From contig WYBG01000503.1 of assembly GCA_011526015.1 (NCBI GenBank), forward strand, positions 1 to 32,510: 32,510 nt of DNA, read 5' to 3'. The translations under genes were made by a program, and so were the position numbers. The first letter of the stretch is position 1. Every line of letters begins with the position of its first letter. Below are positions 1 through 8,567 of this stretch, piece by piece. Source of the DNA: Deltaproteobacteria bacterium. GTDB lineage: Bacteria; Calditrichota; Calditrichia; RBG-13-44-9; J075. A model generated the notes under the pieces. That model was not told the DNA's origin and searched no databases. It was given only the letters and a program-made list of their open reading frames with translations.

Positions 1-67
1 GCATCAATCCGATCAGCAAGGGTATGTCATCTACCCGTTCGTGGATCAAAGAAAGTGTCTCGGCCAT
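1..67 (-). CDS. N-terminus of IS1634-like transposase (partial)
   Basis: Reading leftwards from an ATG at 67-65 gives 22 codons that run off the left edge. They contain HERVDDIPLLIGLM, which resembles the conserved start of IS1634-type (DUF4277) transposases, where 'ERVDDIPLL' is typical. Just upstream lies a small inverted repeat (CGCGCA..TGCGCG near 101-116) of the sort found at IS ends, but no terminal repeat can be proven because the other end is outside the window. The call rests on a short peptide match from memory. Alternatively this is a shadow of the overlapping ORF 27-407. Confidence 0.55.
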   Translation of the reverse strand, partial: MAETLSLIHERVDDIPLLIGLM

Positions 68-407
68 AGCGCCGAAAATATACGCAAATTAAATTTACCC
101 CGCGCAGTTTTGCGCGAAAGATGAGTTTGTGAACAGAAGTAGAATTTAGTTTTTCGTATTCAAGAACCCTTTCTTCTATATCTCTCAACAATTGGGTTAA
201 ATAAATTTCAAAACCAAAACCAGAACCCAATGAAATTGCAATAAGCGTATTAAAATCTTTAAATAAAAAATCATCAGATGAGCTTCTACTTACTACTCCA
301 CGTTGATTTAATTCTGATTTAAGATTCGTTAAGAGTTTTCGTCTTATTTCGAATAATGCTTTATGTGCAACTGAGAGCGATAAACCCTGGTGGAATTTAT
401 CTGTCAT
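27..407 (-). CDS. Hypothetical protein, probably truncated by IS insertion
   Basis: An open frame of 126 codons with no family recognised. It has no signal peptide or membrane segment. The first ~95 residues are Lys/Leu/Glu-rich and look helical, with a hydrophobic patch (LIAISLGSGFGFEIYL). The last ~30 residues overlap, in another frame, the apparent 5' end of the IS1634-like transposase, so the present C-terminus is probably IS-derived and the original gene disrupted. The stretch is clearly more AT-rich than the genes to its right, which fits acquired DNA. No strong ribosome binding site precedes the ATG. Confidence 0.4.
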   Translation of the reverse strand: MTDKFHQGLSLSVAHKALFEIRRKLLTNLKSELNQRGVVSRSSSDDFLFKDFNTLIAISLGSGFGFEIYLTQLLRDIEERVLEYEKLNSTSVHKLIFRAKLRGVNLICVYFRRYGRDTFFDPRTGR

Positions 408-435
408 ATCAATACTCTACTATTTTTGTTGCCAC

Positions 436-819
436 CTAACTCTCATTCATCAACGGATCAATCATCACCTCGCCCCCCTCTACCACATCTACAATCAGTC
501 GATTTCCATAAAGCAAGGACATACCTGCCAGCGGGCCTCCCTCTGTTTGCAGCACCAGAACCTCTCTTTCCCGGCCATGCCACAGCATCTTCGCAAGGTA
601 CACATCCAGGAGCACGACATTCCCATCCCCAAGAGTTGCCAGACGATTACCAGCCAATTGCAATTTCAGGCGAGTGATCAGGTTGCCTGGCAAGGTCAAA
701 TAACCGTTAAAGCCGGTATCTATCACAGCGGAGACTTTGCGGGTTCGCTTTGTTCGGGTGAGAATCTCCAATTCGATGACCGCTTCTCGATGTTCCGAAA
801 CATTGCCGATGATCATCAC
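436..819 (-). CDS. Clan AA (retropepsin-like) aspartic protease family protein
   Basis: About 127 residues. VIDTGFNGYLTLP matches the D-T-G-F-N-G-x-L-x-L-P active-site loop of the small single-domain clan AA aspartic proteases found in many bacteria. The later GMSLLYG matches the second conserved block (hydrophobic-G-x-x-L-L). These proteins are expected to act as dimers in the cytoplasm; their substrates are unknown. The frame can start at GTG 819 or at ATG 816. The GTG follows the TGA (822-820) of the upstream gene with no gap, so the two genes are almost certainly translationally coupled. The pairing of this protease with the small protein upstream recurs in other genomes as I recall it, suggesting a two-component functional unit. 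Confidence 0.7.
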   Translation of the reverse strand: MMIIGNVSEHREAVIELEILTRTKRTRKVSAVIDTGFNGYLTLPGNLITRLKLQLAGNRLATLGDGNVVLLDVYLAKMLWHGREREVLVLQTEGGPLAGMSLLYGNRLIVDVVEGGEVMIDPLMNES

Positions 820-1083
820 TCATCCATATAGAAGGTGTTTGCCAATATGATAAGCAGTTGGAAAACCGATCCGCAGCCCGTATAGAACGGCATTGGGATG
901 CCGGGCCAGCAAACGTTTCGTAGCGATCAAATCGTCGAGATCGATTTCGTATTCACCGGTTACGATGTCAATAACTACAAACTTTCCCTTATGAACGGTT
1001 TCAACCTGGTCTCGAATCTGTTGCGCATAAATCGCTTCACCTCGCGATAATACTTCCTGGGGGGTGTAATTTGCATAAGGCAT
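820..1083 (-). CDS. Small conserved partner protein of clan AA protease
   Basis: An 87-residue acidic protein of unknown function. Recognisable blocks are GKFVVIDIVTGEYEIDLDD and ATKRLLARHPNAVLYGLRIG, a pattern I recall in small proteins encoded directly before clan AA aspartic protease genes. AGGAG at about 1093-1097, roughly 9 nt before the ATG at 1083, supports the start. Its TGA touches the next gene. The GEYEID strand and LYGLRIG motif look like a compact alpha/beta fold; no catalytic motif is evident. It may be a regulator, substrate or antitoxin-like partner of the protease, but this is only inference from the arrangement. Confidence 0.65.
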   Translation of the reverse strand: MPYANYTPQEVLSRGEAIYAQQIRDQVETVHKGKFVVIDIVTGEYEIDLDDLIATKRLLARHPNAVLYGLRIGFPTAYHIGKHLLYG

Positions 1084-1278
1084 GGCGATATTCTCCTTTT
1101 TTCCAAAATGCCCCTGGCGGCCACGTTGTTTTCTTCATTTTCCTGCTATCGATAAAATTAACCACCCGGCAATTGATTCGCAAAGGGGAATTTTTCTGCT
1201 CGCAAAAAATCTCAGCGTTAAAAAGTTTGGGAATGACGGCAAATTATTCGCTGCGTTTAGCTGCTCGAATTCGTCTCC

Positions 1279-3447
1279 TCAGCGATTCAGGTAATAGAGG
1301 CGCAGCACGTGCAGCTCCTCGTAGGACACCTGCCCGCCCAGGGCCTCGAAAACCGGGCGGAGGCGCTGGGTTCCCAATTTATCGAATACGTAAAACACCT
1401 TTTGCTGCGCCTCCGCCGGGAGCGCGGAAAGCGCCTGTAACTCCTCCGCCCGCAGCTTGTACCCCTCCTGGTAAAATTTATACAAATGCTCCAGGATAGT
1501 CGGCAATTTGACCTCATAGGCCGCCATCAACTCCCGGATCGATTTTCCGCTGTTATAAGCCTCCCCCACCTCCACGTGGCGGGGCTTCGGCGGGGCTTCC
1601 GGTTTGGGGCGGGAGACCGGCAGGGGGCGTTCTTTAGTACGTTCTTTGATCTGGTGCTCCATGCAATAGCGGCGAATGGCATTCAGAAACAGGGCCCCGT
1701 ATTTGGCGAACTTGGCCTCCCCCACCCCGTGCATGCGCATGAAGCTCTGCACCGATTGGGGATAAAAGGAGGCCATCTCCACCAGGGATTTGTCAGAAAA
1801 TATAACGTAGGGCGGCACGTTGGCGCGATCCGCCTGCTCCTTGCGCTGTTGGCGCAGGATTTCGAACAGGGTTTTATCATACGCTTCGGATACCTCTTTG
1901 CCGCGTCCGTATTCCAGCGCTTCTTCCTGGAGGGCCCCAGTCACTTTCTCCCTGCTGCCCAAGACTTCGTATGCTTTGGGAGTGAGCTTCAAGCTGCCGT
2001 AGGCGGGGTCCTTGGTCAAATAGCCCTGGCGGATGAACTGCCGCGCCAGGTGTCCCCACTGTTTTGCGGAATATTCCCGGCCAACCCCGTGGGTGGGCAG
2101 ATTGTTGTGCCCGTGCCGGATGATCTTTTGCGACTCCGACCCGCGCAGCACTTCGATAATGTGGGCGCTGCCGAAAAGCTGCCCGGTGCGGTAAATGCAG
2201 GAGAAGAACTTCTGGGCCGGGATGGTGATATCCTCTAACTCCTTCTGGCCGGAGGAGGTGCAATTATCGCACATCCCGCAGTTCTCCTCGTCGTAAGCCT
2301 CGCCGAAATAGCGGATCAACGGCTTGCGGCGGCATTCGCTGCTCTCTGCGAAATCTACCAGGCTGTCCAGGTGAAACCTGGCCACCTGCTGCTGCAACGG
2401 GTCTTCTTTCTGGTCGATGAAATAGCGGATTTTCTGGGTATCGCCGATCCCGAACAGCAACAGGCAGTCGGCGCGCAGACCGTCGCGCCCCGCCCGCCCG
2501 ATTTCCTGGTAGTAGGATTCGATGCTCTTGGGAAGGTCGTAATGGATGACAAAGCGCACGTTGGATTTGTTGATGCCCATCCCGAAGGCGATGGTAGCAA
2601 CGATAATTTGCACGTTGTCGCGGATGAACAGCTCCTGGTTCTCTTTGCGCTCCTCATCGGACATGCCGGCGTGGTAAGGCCGCACCGAATACCCCTGGGC
2701 GTGCAGGCTCTCGGCCAGGGACTCCACCTGCTTGCGGGAAAAACAGTAGATAATTCCGGACTGGCCGGAAAATTTTTTCAGAAAATCCAACGTCTGCCCC
2801 AGGGCATTGGATTTGGGAGCCACCTGGATGAACAAATTCTCCCGGTTAAAGCTGGCGATAAACTTTTGATGCTGCTGAAACTGGAGATTCTCGCAGATAT
2901 CTTCCCGAACCCGCGGGGTGGCGGTGGCGGTGAGGGCCATGCACACCGCGCCGGGGAAGCGATTCCGCACCCCGGCGATCTGGCGGTATTCGGGGCGGAA
3001 ATCGTGCCCCCATTCGGAGATGCAGTGCGCTTCGTCGATGGTCAGGCAGTCCACCGGTATGGAGGTCAGGAGGGAGAGAATATCGGGTTTTAGCAGGGTT
3101 TCCGGGGCCACGTAGAGCAGTTTGGCCTCGCGGTTTTTGATCCGGTTACGGTTCCGGGAATACTCTTCCTGAGTCAGCGAACTGTTCAACAGCACCGCGC
3201 TGACTCCCAGCTCCACCAATTGCTCCACCTGGTCTTTCATGAGCGAGATCAACGGGGAAACCACCACGGTTAACCCCTCGAATATCAGCGCCGGAATTTG
3301 ATAGCAGAGCGATTTGCCACCGCCGGTGGGCATAATCACCAGGACGTCAACCTTTTGGAGCGCCGTCTGGATGATCTCTTCCTGCAAGGGCCGGAAGTCA
3401 TCGTAGCCAAAGACGGTCTTTAAAATGGTTAGGGCTTTCGTCGGCAT
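1279..3447 (-). CDS. recQ: ATP-dependent DNA helicase RecQ
   Basis: A 722-residue superfamily 2 3'-5' DNA helicase for recombination and replication-fork repair. Visible in order are the motif-0 region (FGYDDFRPLQEEII), Walker A MPTGGGKS with K45, motif II IDEAHCISEWGHDFRPEY, motif III ALTATAT, and motifs IV-VI including YYQEIGRAGRDG. Next come the zinc-binding block (C-x-x-x...CGMCDNC), a winged-helix RQC region (HIIEVLRGSESQKI), an HRDC domain (MHGVGEAKFAKYG) and a C-terminal helix-turn-helix extension (GKSIRELMAAYEVKLPTILEHL). That extension makes it ~110 residues longer than E. coli RecQ. ATG 3447 is chosen because the open frame upstream begins with TTG inside repeat-like DNA. No obvious ribosome binding site is seen. 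Confidence 0.95.
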   Translation of the reverse strand: MPTKALTILKTVFGYDDFRPLQEEIIQTALQKVDVLVIMPTGGGKSLCYQIPALIFEGLTVVVSPLISLMKDQVEQLVELGVSAVLLNSSLTQEEYSRNRNRIKNREAKLLYVAPETLLKPDILSLLTSIPVDCLTIDEAHCISEWGHDFRPEYRQIAGVRNRFPGAVCMALTATATPRVREDICENLQFQQHQKFIASFNRENLFIQVAPKSNALGQTLDFLKKFSGQSGIIYCFSRKQVESLAESLHAQGYSVRPYHAGMSDEERKENQELFIRDNVQIIVATIAFGMGINKSNVRFVIHYDLPKSIESYYQEIGRAGRDGLRADCLLLFGIGDTQKIRYFIDQKEDPLQQQVARFHLDSLVDFAESSECRRKPLIRYFGEAYDEENCGMCDNCTSSGQKELEDITIPAQKFFSCIYRTGQLFGSAHIIEVLRGSESQKIIRHGHNNLPTHGVGREYSAKQWGHLARQFIRQGYLTKDPAYGSLKLTPKAYEVLGSREKVTGALQEEALEYGRGKEVSEAYDKTLFEILRQQRKEQADRANVPPYVIFSDKSLVEMASFYPQSVQSFMRMHGVGEAKFAKYGALFLNAIRRYCMEHQIKERTKERPLPVSRPKPEAPPKPRHVEVGEAYNSGKSIRELMAAYEVKLPTILEHLYKFYQEGYKLRAEELQALSALPAEAQQKVFYVFDKLGTQRLRPVFEALGGQVSYEELHVLRLYYLNR

Positions 3448-3457
3448 GGAATCGCTT

Positions 3458-3540
3458 CGTAACTCGTGATGCGTAACTCGTAACAAAAACGGAATACGGA
3501 ATACGAAAAATGTATGCGTATTGCGTAACTCGTAAATCGC
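3458..3540. repeat. Short interspersed degenerate repeats
   Basis: The 10-11 bp word GCGTAACTCGT occurs at 3458-3467 (first base missing), 3471-3481 and 3523-3533, with a GGAATAC doublet at 3491-3504 between them. They lie between recQ and the lipoprotein gene. No coding potential or function is evident. Confidence 0.5.
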
Positions 3541-3615
3541 TAATCTTACCTCTGTTGTCTCCGTTTGCTCCTGTTAAAAAATTACCGGAACACCTGAACA
3601 CAGCGACTGAACCGT

Positions 3616-4428
3616 TCACTCTCCGCGCTTTTCGGCCAGCGGGCCATTGGGATCGATAAGCTCCTTCAAATCCCGGTAGGAAATCCCTAACTCCGTGGGG
3701 CCCATGGCGTAAGGCGCGACCTCATAGTTGTTGTAATAGAACACGACGCCGGTATCGCCGACCGCGAAATTGTCGGTCAGCTTGAACTGCTCATTTTCGA
3801 ACCAGAAACCGGCGTCCGCGTAGGTCTGGTTTGGCGCAATGGCTTTCAACTCCCGAAAGCGTTTCTCCGCGACAATATTCAGACGCTCCTGAAACCCTTC
3901 CGTAAACAGATCCTTCAAGGTTAGCCGTTTTCCGCTTTGCAGGTCGAAGTTGACATAATAAACCCCGGAATTCGGGTGCGCCCCGCCGGTAAAAGAAAAT
4001 TCATAAAAACTCAAGCTTGCCAGGCCGGCGTTCTGGTAATAGACCTTGATTTCCCTTTCAATCGACCAGCTGGTTGGGTAATCCGGGAAATCGACCTTGA
4101 ATTTTTTATACTCTTCGATAAACTGGCTCAAGGCCGCTTCCACGTCTTCCGCGGGCTTTTCGCCCAGCATGGGCCTCAGGAGGGCTTTGCGGACGTATTC
4201 ATTGATGCTGTCCTTCGCCTGGGGAGTGGGCGCGGCCAATATAGCCGGGTATTCGATGGTGATAGAGGCGCAACTGGTATCCGGTTCGTCGCACACACCG
4301 TAGGTTTTGTCCAGGTCGATGGTTTCATAGGCGAGGGCGGCGGTTTGGGCCGCATCGGCGCCCTCCTTTTTGGCGCAAGCGGCCAGCAAAATTAAGGAAA
4401 CGCTCAAAAGAAGGATACTGAAACGCAT
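3616..4428 (-). CDS. DUF3298/DUF4163-type lipoprotein
   Basis: A 270-residue lipoprotein. The signal peptide ends in the lipobox LLAAC with the lipidated Cys at 18. The body has two parts typical of the DUF4163-DUF3298 architecture seen in PdaC and RsiV-like proteins: an N-terminal part with a conserved TGGAHPNSGVYYVNFDLQSG block, and a C-terminal part (LKDLFTEGF, FWFENEQFKLTDNFAVGDTGVVFYYNNYEVAPYA) matching the 'NFxLxxxGLxFxYxxYEIAPYA' signature of DUF3298. It should sit at the cell envelope; its ligand is unknown. The start at 4428 is set by AAGGAGAG just upstream. The longer open frame reaching 4575 is rejected because its N-terminus translates a non-coding repeat. Confidence 0.85.
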   Translation of the reverse strand: MRFSILLLSVSLILLAACAKKEGADAAQTAALAYETIDLDKTYGVCDEPDTSCASITIEYPAILAAPTPQAKDSINEYVRKALLRPMLGEKPAEDVEAALSQFIEEYKKFKVDFPDYPTSWSIEREIKVYYQNAGLASLSFYEFSFTGGAHPNSGVYYVNFDLQSGKRLTLKDLFTEGFQERLNIVAEKRFRELKAIAPNQTYADAGFWFENEQFKLTDNFAVGDTGVVFYYNNYEVAPYAMGPTELGISYRDLKELIDPNGPLAEKRGE

Positions 4429-4478
4429 GTCTCTCTCCTTGAAATAAACAATAGAGTTGCTGCGAAATGAAAAAAAGG

Positions 4479-4560
4479 CCACGAATTTCCACAAATTTTC
4501 ACGAATGGTTTTTTTAGAAGGTACTTGTTTTTCTTCGTGTTCATTCGTGTTTATTCGCGG
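4479..4560. repeat. Intergenic CACGAA-type inverted repeat
   Basis: CCACGAATTTCCACAAATTT-type sequence at 4479-4508 is followed, in opposite orientation, by TTCGTGTTCATTCGTGTTTA at 4535-4554. Similar 'cacgaat...attcgtg' sequences are common intergenic repeats in many bacterial genomes and often create spurious ORFs. One such ORF extends the lipoprotein frame here. Confidence 0.5.
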
Positions 4561-4612
4561 CTGGCTTTTGAGCAAACCGGCTCAAATGAAACGCAAACGG
4601 CGATAAACCGCG

Positions 4613-5332
4613 TCAGTTCTGCGCCCGGTACACTTCGATTGTTTTGATGACCACCGGTTGCACCGGGTGGGTTTGCAGGCGCAGATCGCTGTTTCCGTAG
4701 GTGCGCACGTTGGCGATTTCGTTCACCACGTCCATTCCGCCGGTCACTTCGCCGAAGGCGCTGTACTGGTTGTTCAGGTGCGCGGCGCTGCCGTGCATGA
4801 TGAAAAACTGGCAGCCCGCGCCGGCCCGGGGATCGGACACCCGGGCCATGGAAAGAACCCCGGGGCGGTGGTCGCTGTCGTTGAACTCGTTGGGAATGTT
4901 CACCAGCGGGCCGCCCTGGCCGTCGTTGTAGGGATCGCCGTCTTTAGAATTGGGGTCCCCGCCCTGGATCATAAACCCGGGGATGACCCGGTGGAACTGG
5001 GTGTTGTCGTAAAACCCGCACTCCGCCCGGGTGATGAAATTGAAACAGGTAAGGGGGGCTTTATCGGGATAAAATTTCACTTCAATTTCGCCGTAATTGG
5101 TGACGATCCGCGCCCGCAGGTTTTGCATCTGCGCGGCCAGAAACTGCATGTGGCTGAAACTGTCTTGCAGTTTTTGAAAATCGTCTTTCAACTGCGTGTT
5201 TTCCTGCTTGATTTCTTCCACCTGGCGGGAAAGATCCGCATTTTGCCGGGCCAGGCGCTCGATTTTCCCCTTATCCCCGCAGGAGAAGATCAAGAACGAA
5301 ATAGCCAGCAGGCTGACAATCAAATTCTTCAT
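4613..5332 (-). CDS. Cyclophilin-type peptidyl-prolyl cis-trans isomerase lipoprotein
   Basis: A 239-residue protein. A lipoprotein signal peptide (lipobox IFSC, Cys18) is followed by a heptad-rich coiled coil (about residues 24-65, IERLARQNADLSRQVEEIKQ) and then a cyclophilin domain. The domain shows FHRVIPGFMIQGGDP with the catalytic Arg, QFFIMHG, and AFGEVTGGMDVV. It should catalyse proline isomerisation of exported proteins while anchored to a membrane, with the coiled coil acting as a spacer or oligomerisation stalk. ATG 5332 has AGGAAGGG upstream; the frame continuing to 5419 lacks such a site. It lies 184 bp upstream of the DUF3298 lipoprotein on the same strand, so co-transcription is possible but not shown. 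Confidence 0.92.
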   Translation of the reverse strand: MKNLIVSLLAISFLIFSCGDKGKIERLARQNADLSRQVEEIKQENTQLKDDFQKLQDSFSHMQFLAAQMQNLRARIVTNYGEIEVKFYPDKAPLTCFNFITRAECGFYDNTQFHRVIPGFMIQGGDPNSKDGDPYNDGQGGPLVNIPNEFNDSDHRPGVLSMARVSDPRAGAGCQFFIMHGSAAHLNNQYSAFGEVTGGMDVVNEIANVRTYGNSDLRLQTHPVQPVVIKTIEVYRAQN

Positions 5333-5730
5333 TTTTCCCTTCCTCGCGATGTTGAATCGTAATTGAGTAGTGGTTTTATATTTTGACTGATAACATTTGT
5401 TTTCATGCCACGAAGCCACAAAGGCGCTAAGTTTTCACCAAACATTTAATACCTCTGTGACGCTTCGTACCTTAGCGCCTTTGTGGCAATTACTCTTTCA
5501 TCAGTCAAAACTTAACCACTACCCGTAATTGAATCTCCCGGGGATTCGAAATCCCCGGCAAGTTGAGAGCCGAAAAGCCATAGAGGATATAAGATTCGGA
5601 GAGTAAATTCAAGAAAAAAATATAAATCCGGCGTAACAATTCGGCCACCACAGGGATCCCATGAAGCGGCTCCTTCGGAGAAAACGGCCTCACGACTCAG
5701 GCAAAGCGTTGCGCCCCGCAACTCCTCACT
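5333..5730. other. Gap without a convincing gene
   Basis: Between the cyclophilin start and the end of the copper ATPase. It holds two inverted repeats: 5415-5431/5471-5487, and 5538-5558 (CCGGGGATT, CGA loop, AATCCCCGG). The second could act as a terminator for the ATPase but lacks a T-tract. The short open frames here have no ribosome binding site and no family resemblance. Confidence 0.5.
5415..5487. repeat. 17-bp perfect inverted repeat
   Basis: GCCACAAAGGCGCTAAG at 5415-5431 is matched exactly in reverse complement at 5471-5487, with a 39-bp spacer. The pair could form a cruciform or an RNA hairpin. CACAAAGGCGCTAAG-like words are frequent intergenic repeats in other genomes. Confidence 0.75.
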
Positions 5731-8223
5731 CTATATTTTTGCCTTGCGCAGCAAATTGGCGTTGCCGACCACGGAGACGGAGCTGACCGCCATGGCCAGC
5801 TCCGCGATGACCGGATGGAGCAACCCCGCCACGGCCAGGGGAATGGCCAGCACGTTGTAGAAAAAAGCCCAGAAGAGGTTCTGCTTGATCTTGCGGAAGG
5901 TGGCCCGCGAGAGGGCAATCGCGCTGACCAATCCGTTGAGATCCCCGCGCACTAAAGTCACGTCCGCGGCTTCGATGGCGATGTCCGTGCCGCTGCCGAT
6001 GGCGATGCCCACGTCCGCGCGCACCAGCGCCAGGGCGTCGTTGATGCCGTCGCCCACCATGGCCACCGCCCCGAACTGCTTGCGCAGCCGCTTCACTTCC
6101 TGCACTTTTTGCTCCGGCAGAACCTCCGCGGCCACGTGGTCGATGCCGGCTTCCCGGGCAATCGCGTGCGCGGTGCGACCGTTATCCCCGGTAATCATGG
6201 CGGTTTGGATACCCATCCGGCGCAGTTTCTCCAGCGCGGAAACCGCCTCCGGCTTCAGACGGTCGGCAATCCCCAGGAGGCCCAACGCCCGGCCGCCCCG
6301 GGCAACCACAACGACCGTCTTTGCCGAGTCCTCCAACTCCTGAATCGTTGGCTCCAGGGAGGCCAGATCAATTCCTTCCCGGCGCAGGAACGCCGCGGAG
6401 CCTGAAAAAACCGCTTCCCCGTCCAATTGCCCGCGAACGCCCATTCCCGGAACGGCGCTGAAATTCGCCACTGCTTCCGGGCGGATATTCTCCGCGCTGA
6501 TCTTCCGGCGCACCGCCTCCGCCAGGGGATGCTCGGAAACCGCCTCCAGCGCCCCGGCGACCGTCAGCAATTCCTCCGCAAGTATTTCGCTTACGGGAAT
6601 CACATCAACCACCTCCGGCTTGCCGACGGTGAGGGTTCCGGTTTTATCGAAGGCGATCAGGCGCACGTCCTTCAAAGCCTGGATCGCTTCGCCTTTGCGA
6701 TAGAGAATTCCCCGCTGTGCGCCCATCCCGCTGCCCACCATCAAGGCGGTGGGAGTGGCCAGGCCCAGGGCGCAGGGGCAGGCGATGACCAACACCGCAA
6801 TGGCCGCGAAAATCGCCAGGGTAACGTTGCTGCCGGTTTTGGGCAGCCAGGGAATAATTCCCTGCGCCGAAAACAAAATCTGGCGCATCGTATCGGGAAA
6901 CAGCAGCCAGGCGGCAAAAGTGAGGATTGACAGGGCCACGATAATGGGCACGAAAATCGCGGTCACTTTGTCGGCAAAAGCCTGGATGGGCACTTTGGTG
7001 CCCTGTAACTCCTCCACCATTTTGATCATCTGCGCCAGGAAGGTATCGCGCCCGATTTTGGTCGCGCGTACTTGCAGGGCCCCGTGCTGGTTCACAGTCG
7101 CGCCGATGACCGCGTCGCCGGCGCTTTTGCGCAGGGGCATGGATTCGCCGGTGGCCATGGACTCATCCACCGCGCTCTCGCCGGAAACCACTTCCCCGTC
7201 GGTGGGGATTTTTTCCCCGGGGCGCACTACCATCACCTCCGCTACCCGGATCTCTTCTACCGGAATTTCGATCTCCTCGCCGTTGCGCAGCACCCGGGCG
7301 GTCTTCGCGCCCAATTCCAACAGTTTGCGGATGGCTTGCGAGGCGCGGCCGCGGGCGCGGGATTCCACGTAGCGCCCGGTAAGGTGAATCGCCATGATCA
7401 TGCTCCCCACCGCCGCGAAATTGGCAATCGGGATAAAAAAGCCCAGTACCCCGGTGGAAACGCTCGCCAGGGTACCCAGGGCGATCAACACGTCCATGTT
7501 GGCGCTGCCGTGCGAGACGCTGCGCCAGGCGGATTTCAGGGTTTCCCAACCCGGCCAGAACAGCACCGGGAGGGCTAACAAGACCATGCCGGTATTCATA
7601 ATGGCGTGGGTAGGCCACATGATCCCCCAGAGCATTTCCGGGATCATCCACATCATGGTGGGCGCGGCCAGCGCCCAGGCGATAAGCATCCGCCGCCGGG
7701 CGATCTGCCATTTCTGCGCCGCTTCATCCTCCGGCGCGGGGGGCTTTTCTTCGCTTTCCAACGCCGCCTCGTAACCGGCGTCGCGCACCGCCTGAATGAG
7801 TTCCGGCGCCCCGGTTACTTCCGGCAAATAGGTTATGTAGGCTTTTTCGGTGGCAAGATTCACGGTAGCCAGGGAAACCCCGTTCACCTTGCGGAGAGCG
7901 CGTTCCACGTTGTTCACGCAGCCGGCGCAGTGCATCCCGGAGATCTTCAGGATCGCTTTTTCGCGGGCGCGATCCACCCCGTAGCCGCTCTCTTCCACGG
8001 CTTTTTCCAGCGCTTCCAGGGAAACAAAGTTGGGATCGAAAGTCACCAGCGCCTTCTCCGTGGCCAGGTTTACCCCTGCGTCCGAGACGCCGGGTACCTT
8101 CTTCAGCGCCCGCTCCACGTTGGCGACGCAGCCGGCGCAGTGCATGCCGGTAATTTTAAGCTGTATTTTCTCTCCGCTTTTCTCCGAAGGAGCTTCTTTT
8201 TCAATGGTTGGAACAGTATTCAT
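5731..8223 (-). CDS. copA: Copper-translocating P-type (P1B) ATPase
   Basis: An 830-residue inner-membrane Cu(I) exporter by family. It has two N-terminal heavy-metal-binding domains (GMHCAGC, Cys pairs 29/32 and 99/102), then transmembrane segments, the actuator loop ATGES, the CPC metal site at 482-484, phosphorylation motif DKTGT with Asp526, and SEHPLAEA for nucleotide binding. The C-terminal membrane pair has YN...P and MAVSS, the P1B-1 copper signature. The hinge motif reads [10 protein letters not shown]: the usual Pro of GDGxNDAPAL is Leu731. The frame opens with TTG then ATG; ATG 8223 is used. No metal-responsive regulator or chaperone lies next to it. Silver is an alternative substrate. 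Confidence 0.95.
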   Translation of the reverse strand: MNTVPTIEKEAPSEKSGEKIQLKITGMHCAGCVANVERALKKVPGVSDAGVNLATEKALVTFDPNFVSLEALEKAVEESGYGVDRAREKAILKISGMHCAGCVNNVERALRKVNGVSLATVNLATEKAYITYLPEVTGAPELIQAVRDAGYEAALESEEKPPAPEDEAAQKWQIARRRMLIAWALAAPTMMWMIPEMLWGIMWPTHAIMNTGMVLLALPVLFWPGWETLKSAWRSVSHGSANMDVLIALGTLASVSTGVLGFFIPIANFAAVGSMIMAIHLTGRYVESRARGRASQAIRKLLELGAKTARVLRNGEEIEIPVEEIRVAEVMVVRPGEKIPTDGEVVSGESAVDESMATGESMPLRKSAGDAVIGATVNQHGALQVRATKIGRDTFLAQMIKMVEELQGTKVPIQAFADKVTAIFVPIIVALSILTFAAWLLFPDTMRQILFSAQGIIPWLPKTGSNVTLAIFAAIAVLVIACPCALGLATPTALMVGSGMGAQRGILYRKGEAIQALKDVRLIAFDKTGTLTVGKPEVVDVIPVSEILAEELLTVAGALEAVSEHPLAEAVRRKISAENIRPEAVANFSAVPGMGVRGQLDGEAVFSGSAAFLRREGIDLASLEPTIQELEDSAKTVVVVARGGRALGLLGIADRLKPEAVSALEKLRRMGIQTAMITGDNGRTAHAIAREAGIDHVAAEVLPEQKVQEVKRLRKQFGAVAMVGDGINDALALVRADVGIAIGSGTDIAIEAADVTLVRGDLNGLVSAIALSRATFRKIKQNLFWAFFYNVLAIPLAVAGLLHPVIAELAMAVSSVSVVGNANLLRKAKI

Positions 8224-8567
8224 CAAGCTTCACACTTCATCTCATGGTTTCCCGCCGGGGTGCAGGGCTGTTGCATTCTATGCAAAACTTTTTACGCTGA
8301 AGGCGTTTTACACCACAGCCCAGGGTTCTCCCGGTTTTCCGGGAGAACCCTGGGACAGACAAAGAGAGACCAATCCATAAAAACCCTGAAGGGGTTTGAC
8401 AAGGCGGGTTTTGTAAAACCCTTTCAGGGTTTTGGTAGATTTACCAACTTCCGACCCAGGGTTCTCCCGGAAAGACGTGAGAACCCTGGGCTGAAATGTA
8501 TAACGCCTTCGGCGTAATAGAAGGCAATAACCCAGGCTGGCAGGCAAGAGCAAATCGCAATTCGCCC
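8224..8567. other. Intergenic region filled by palindromic repeats
   Basis: About 344 bp between copA and the large secreted protein, on the same strand. It holds the nested palindrome 8292-8517 and the half REP-like sequence at 8548-8570. No supported gene is present. The copA promoter must lie in or next to this repeat DNA if copA is transcribed separately. Confidence 0.6.
8292..8517. repeat. 226-bp nested palindromic element
   Basis: Outer arms 8292-8330 and 8479-8517 (39 bp) are inverted copies with only a few mismatches. Inside are a perfect 16-bp hairpin with a TTTT loop (8319-8334/8339-8354, CCCAGGGTTCTCCCGG), an 18-bp inverted pair with one mismatch (8380-8397/8416-8433), and a 12-bp hairpin (8455-8466/8479-8490). 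The overlapping arms allow alternative folds. It is likely a non-autonomous mobile or dispersed repeat that may also terminate or insulate transcription. Confidence 0.8.

Noticed and set aside
4429-4575. N-terminal extension of the DUF3298 lipoprotein
   Set aside because: It translates the cacgaat/attcgtg intergenic repeat. AAGGAGAG and a lipoprotein signal peptide place the start at 4428.
5505-5721. Small minus-strand frames after copA
   Set aside because: They lack ribosome binding sites and recognisable domains and contain a palindrome.
8308-8553. Small open frame across the 8292-8517 palindrome
   Set aside because: It consists of inverted repeat DNA with no ribosome binding site or protein family.
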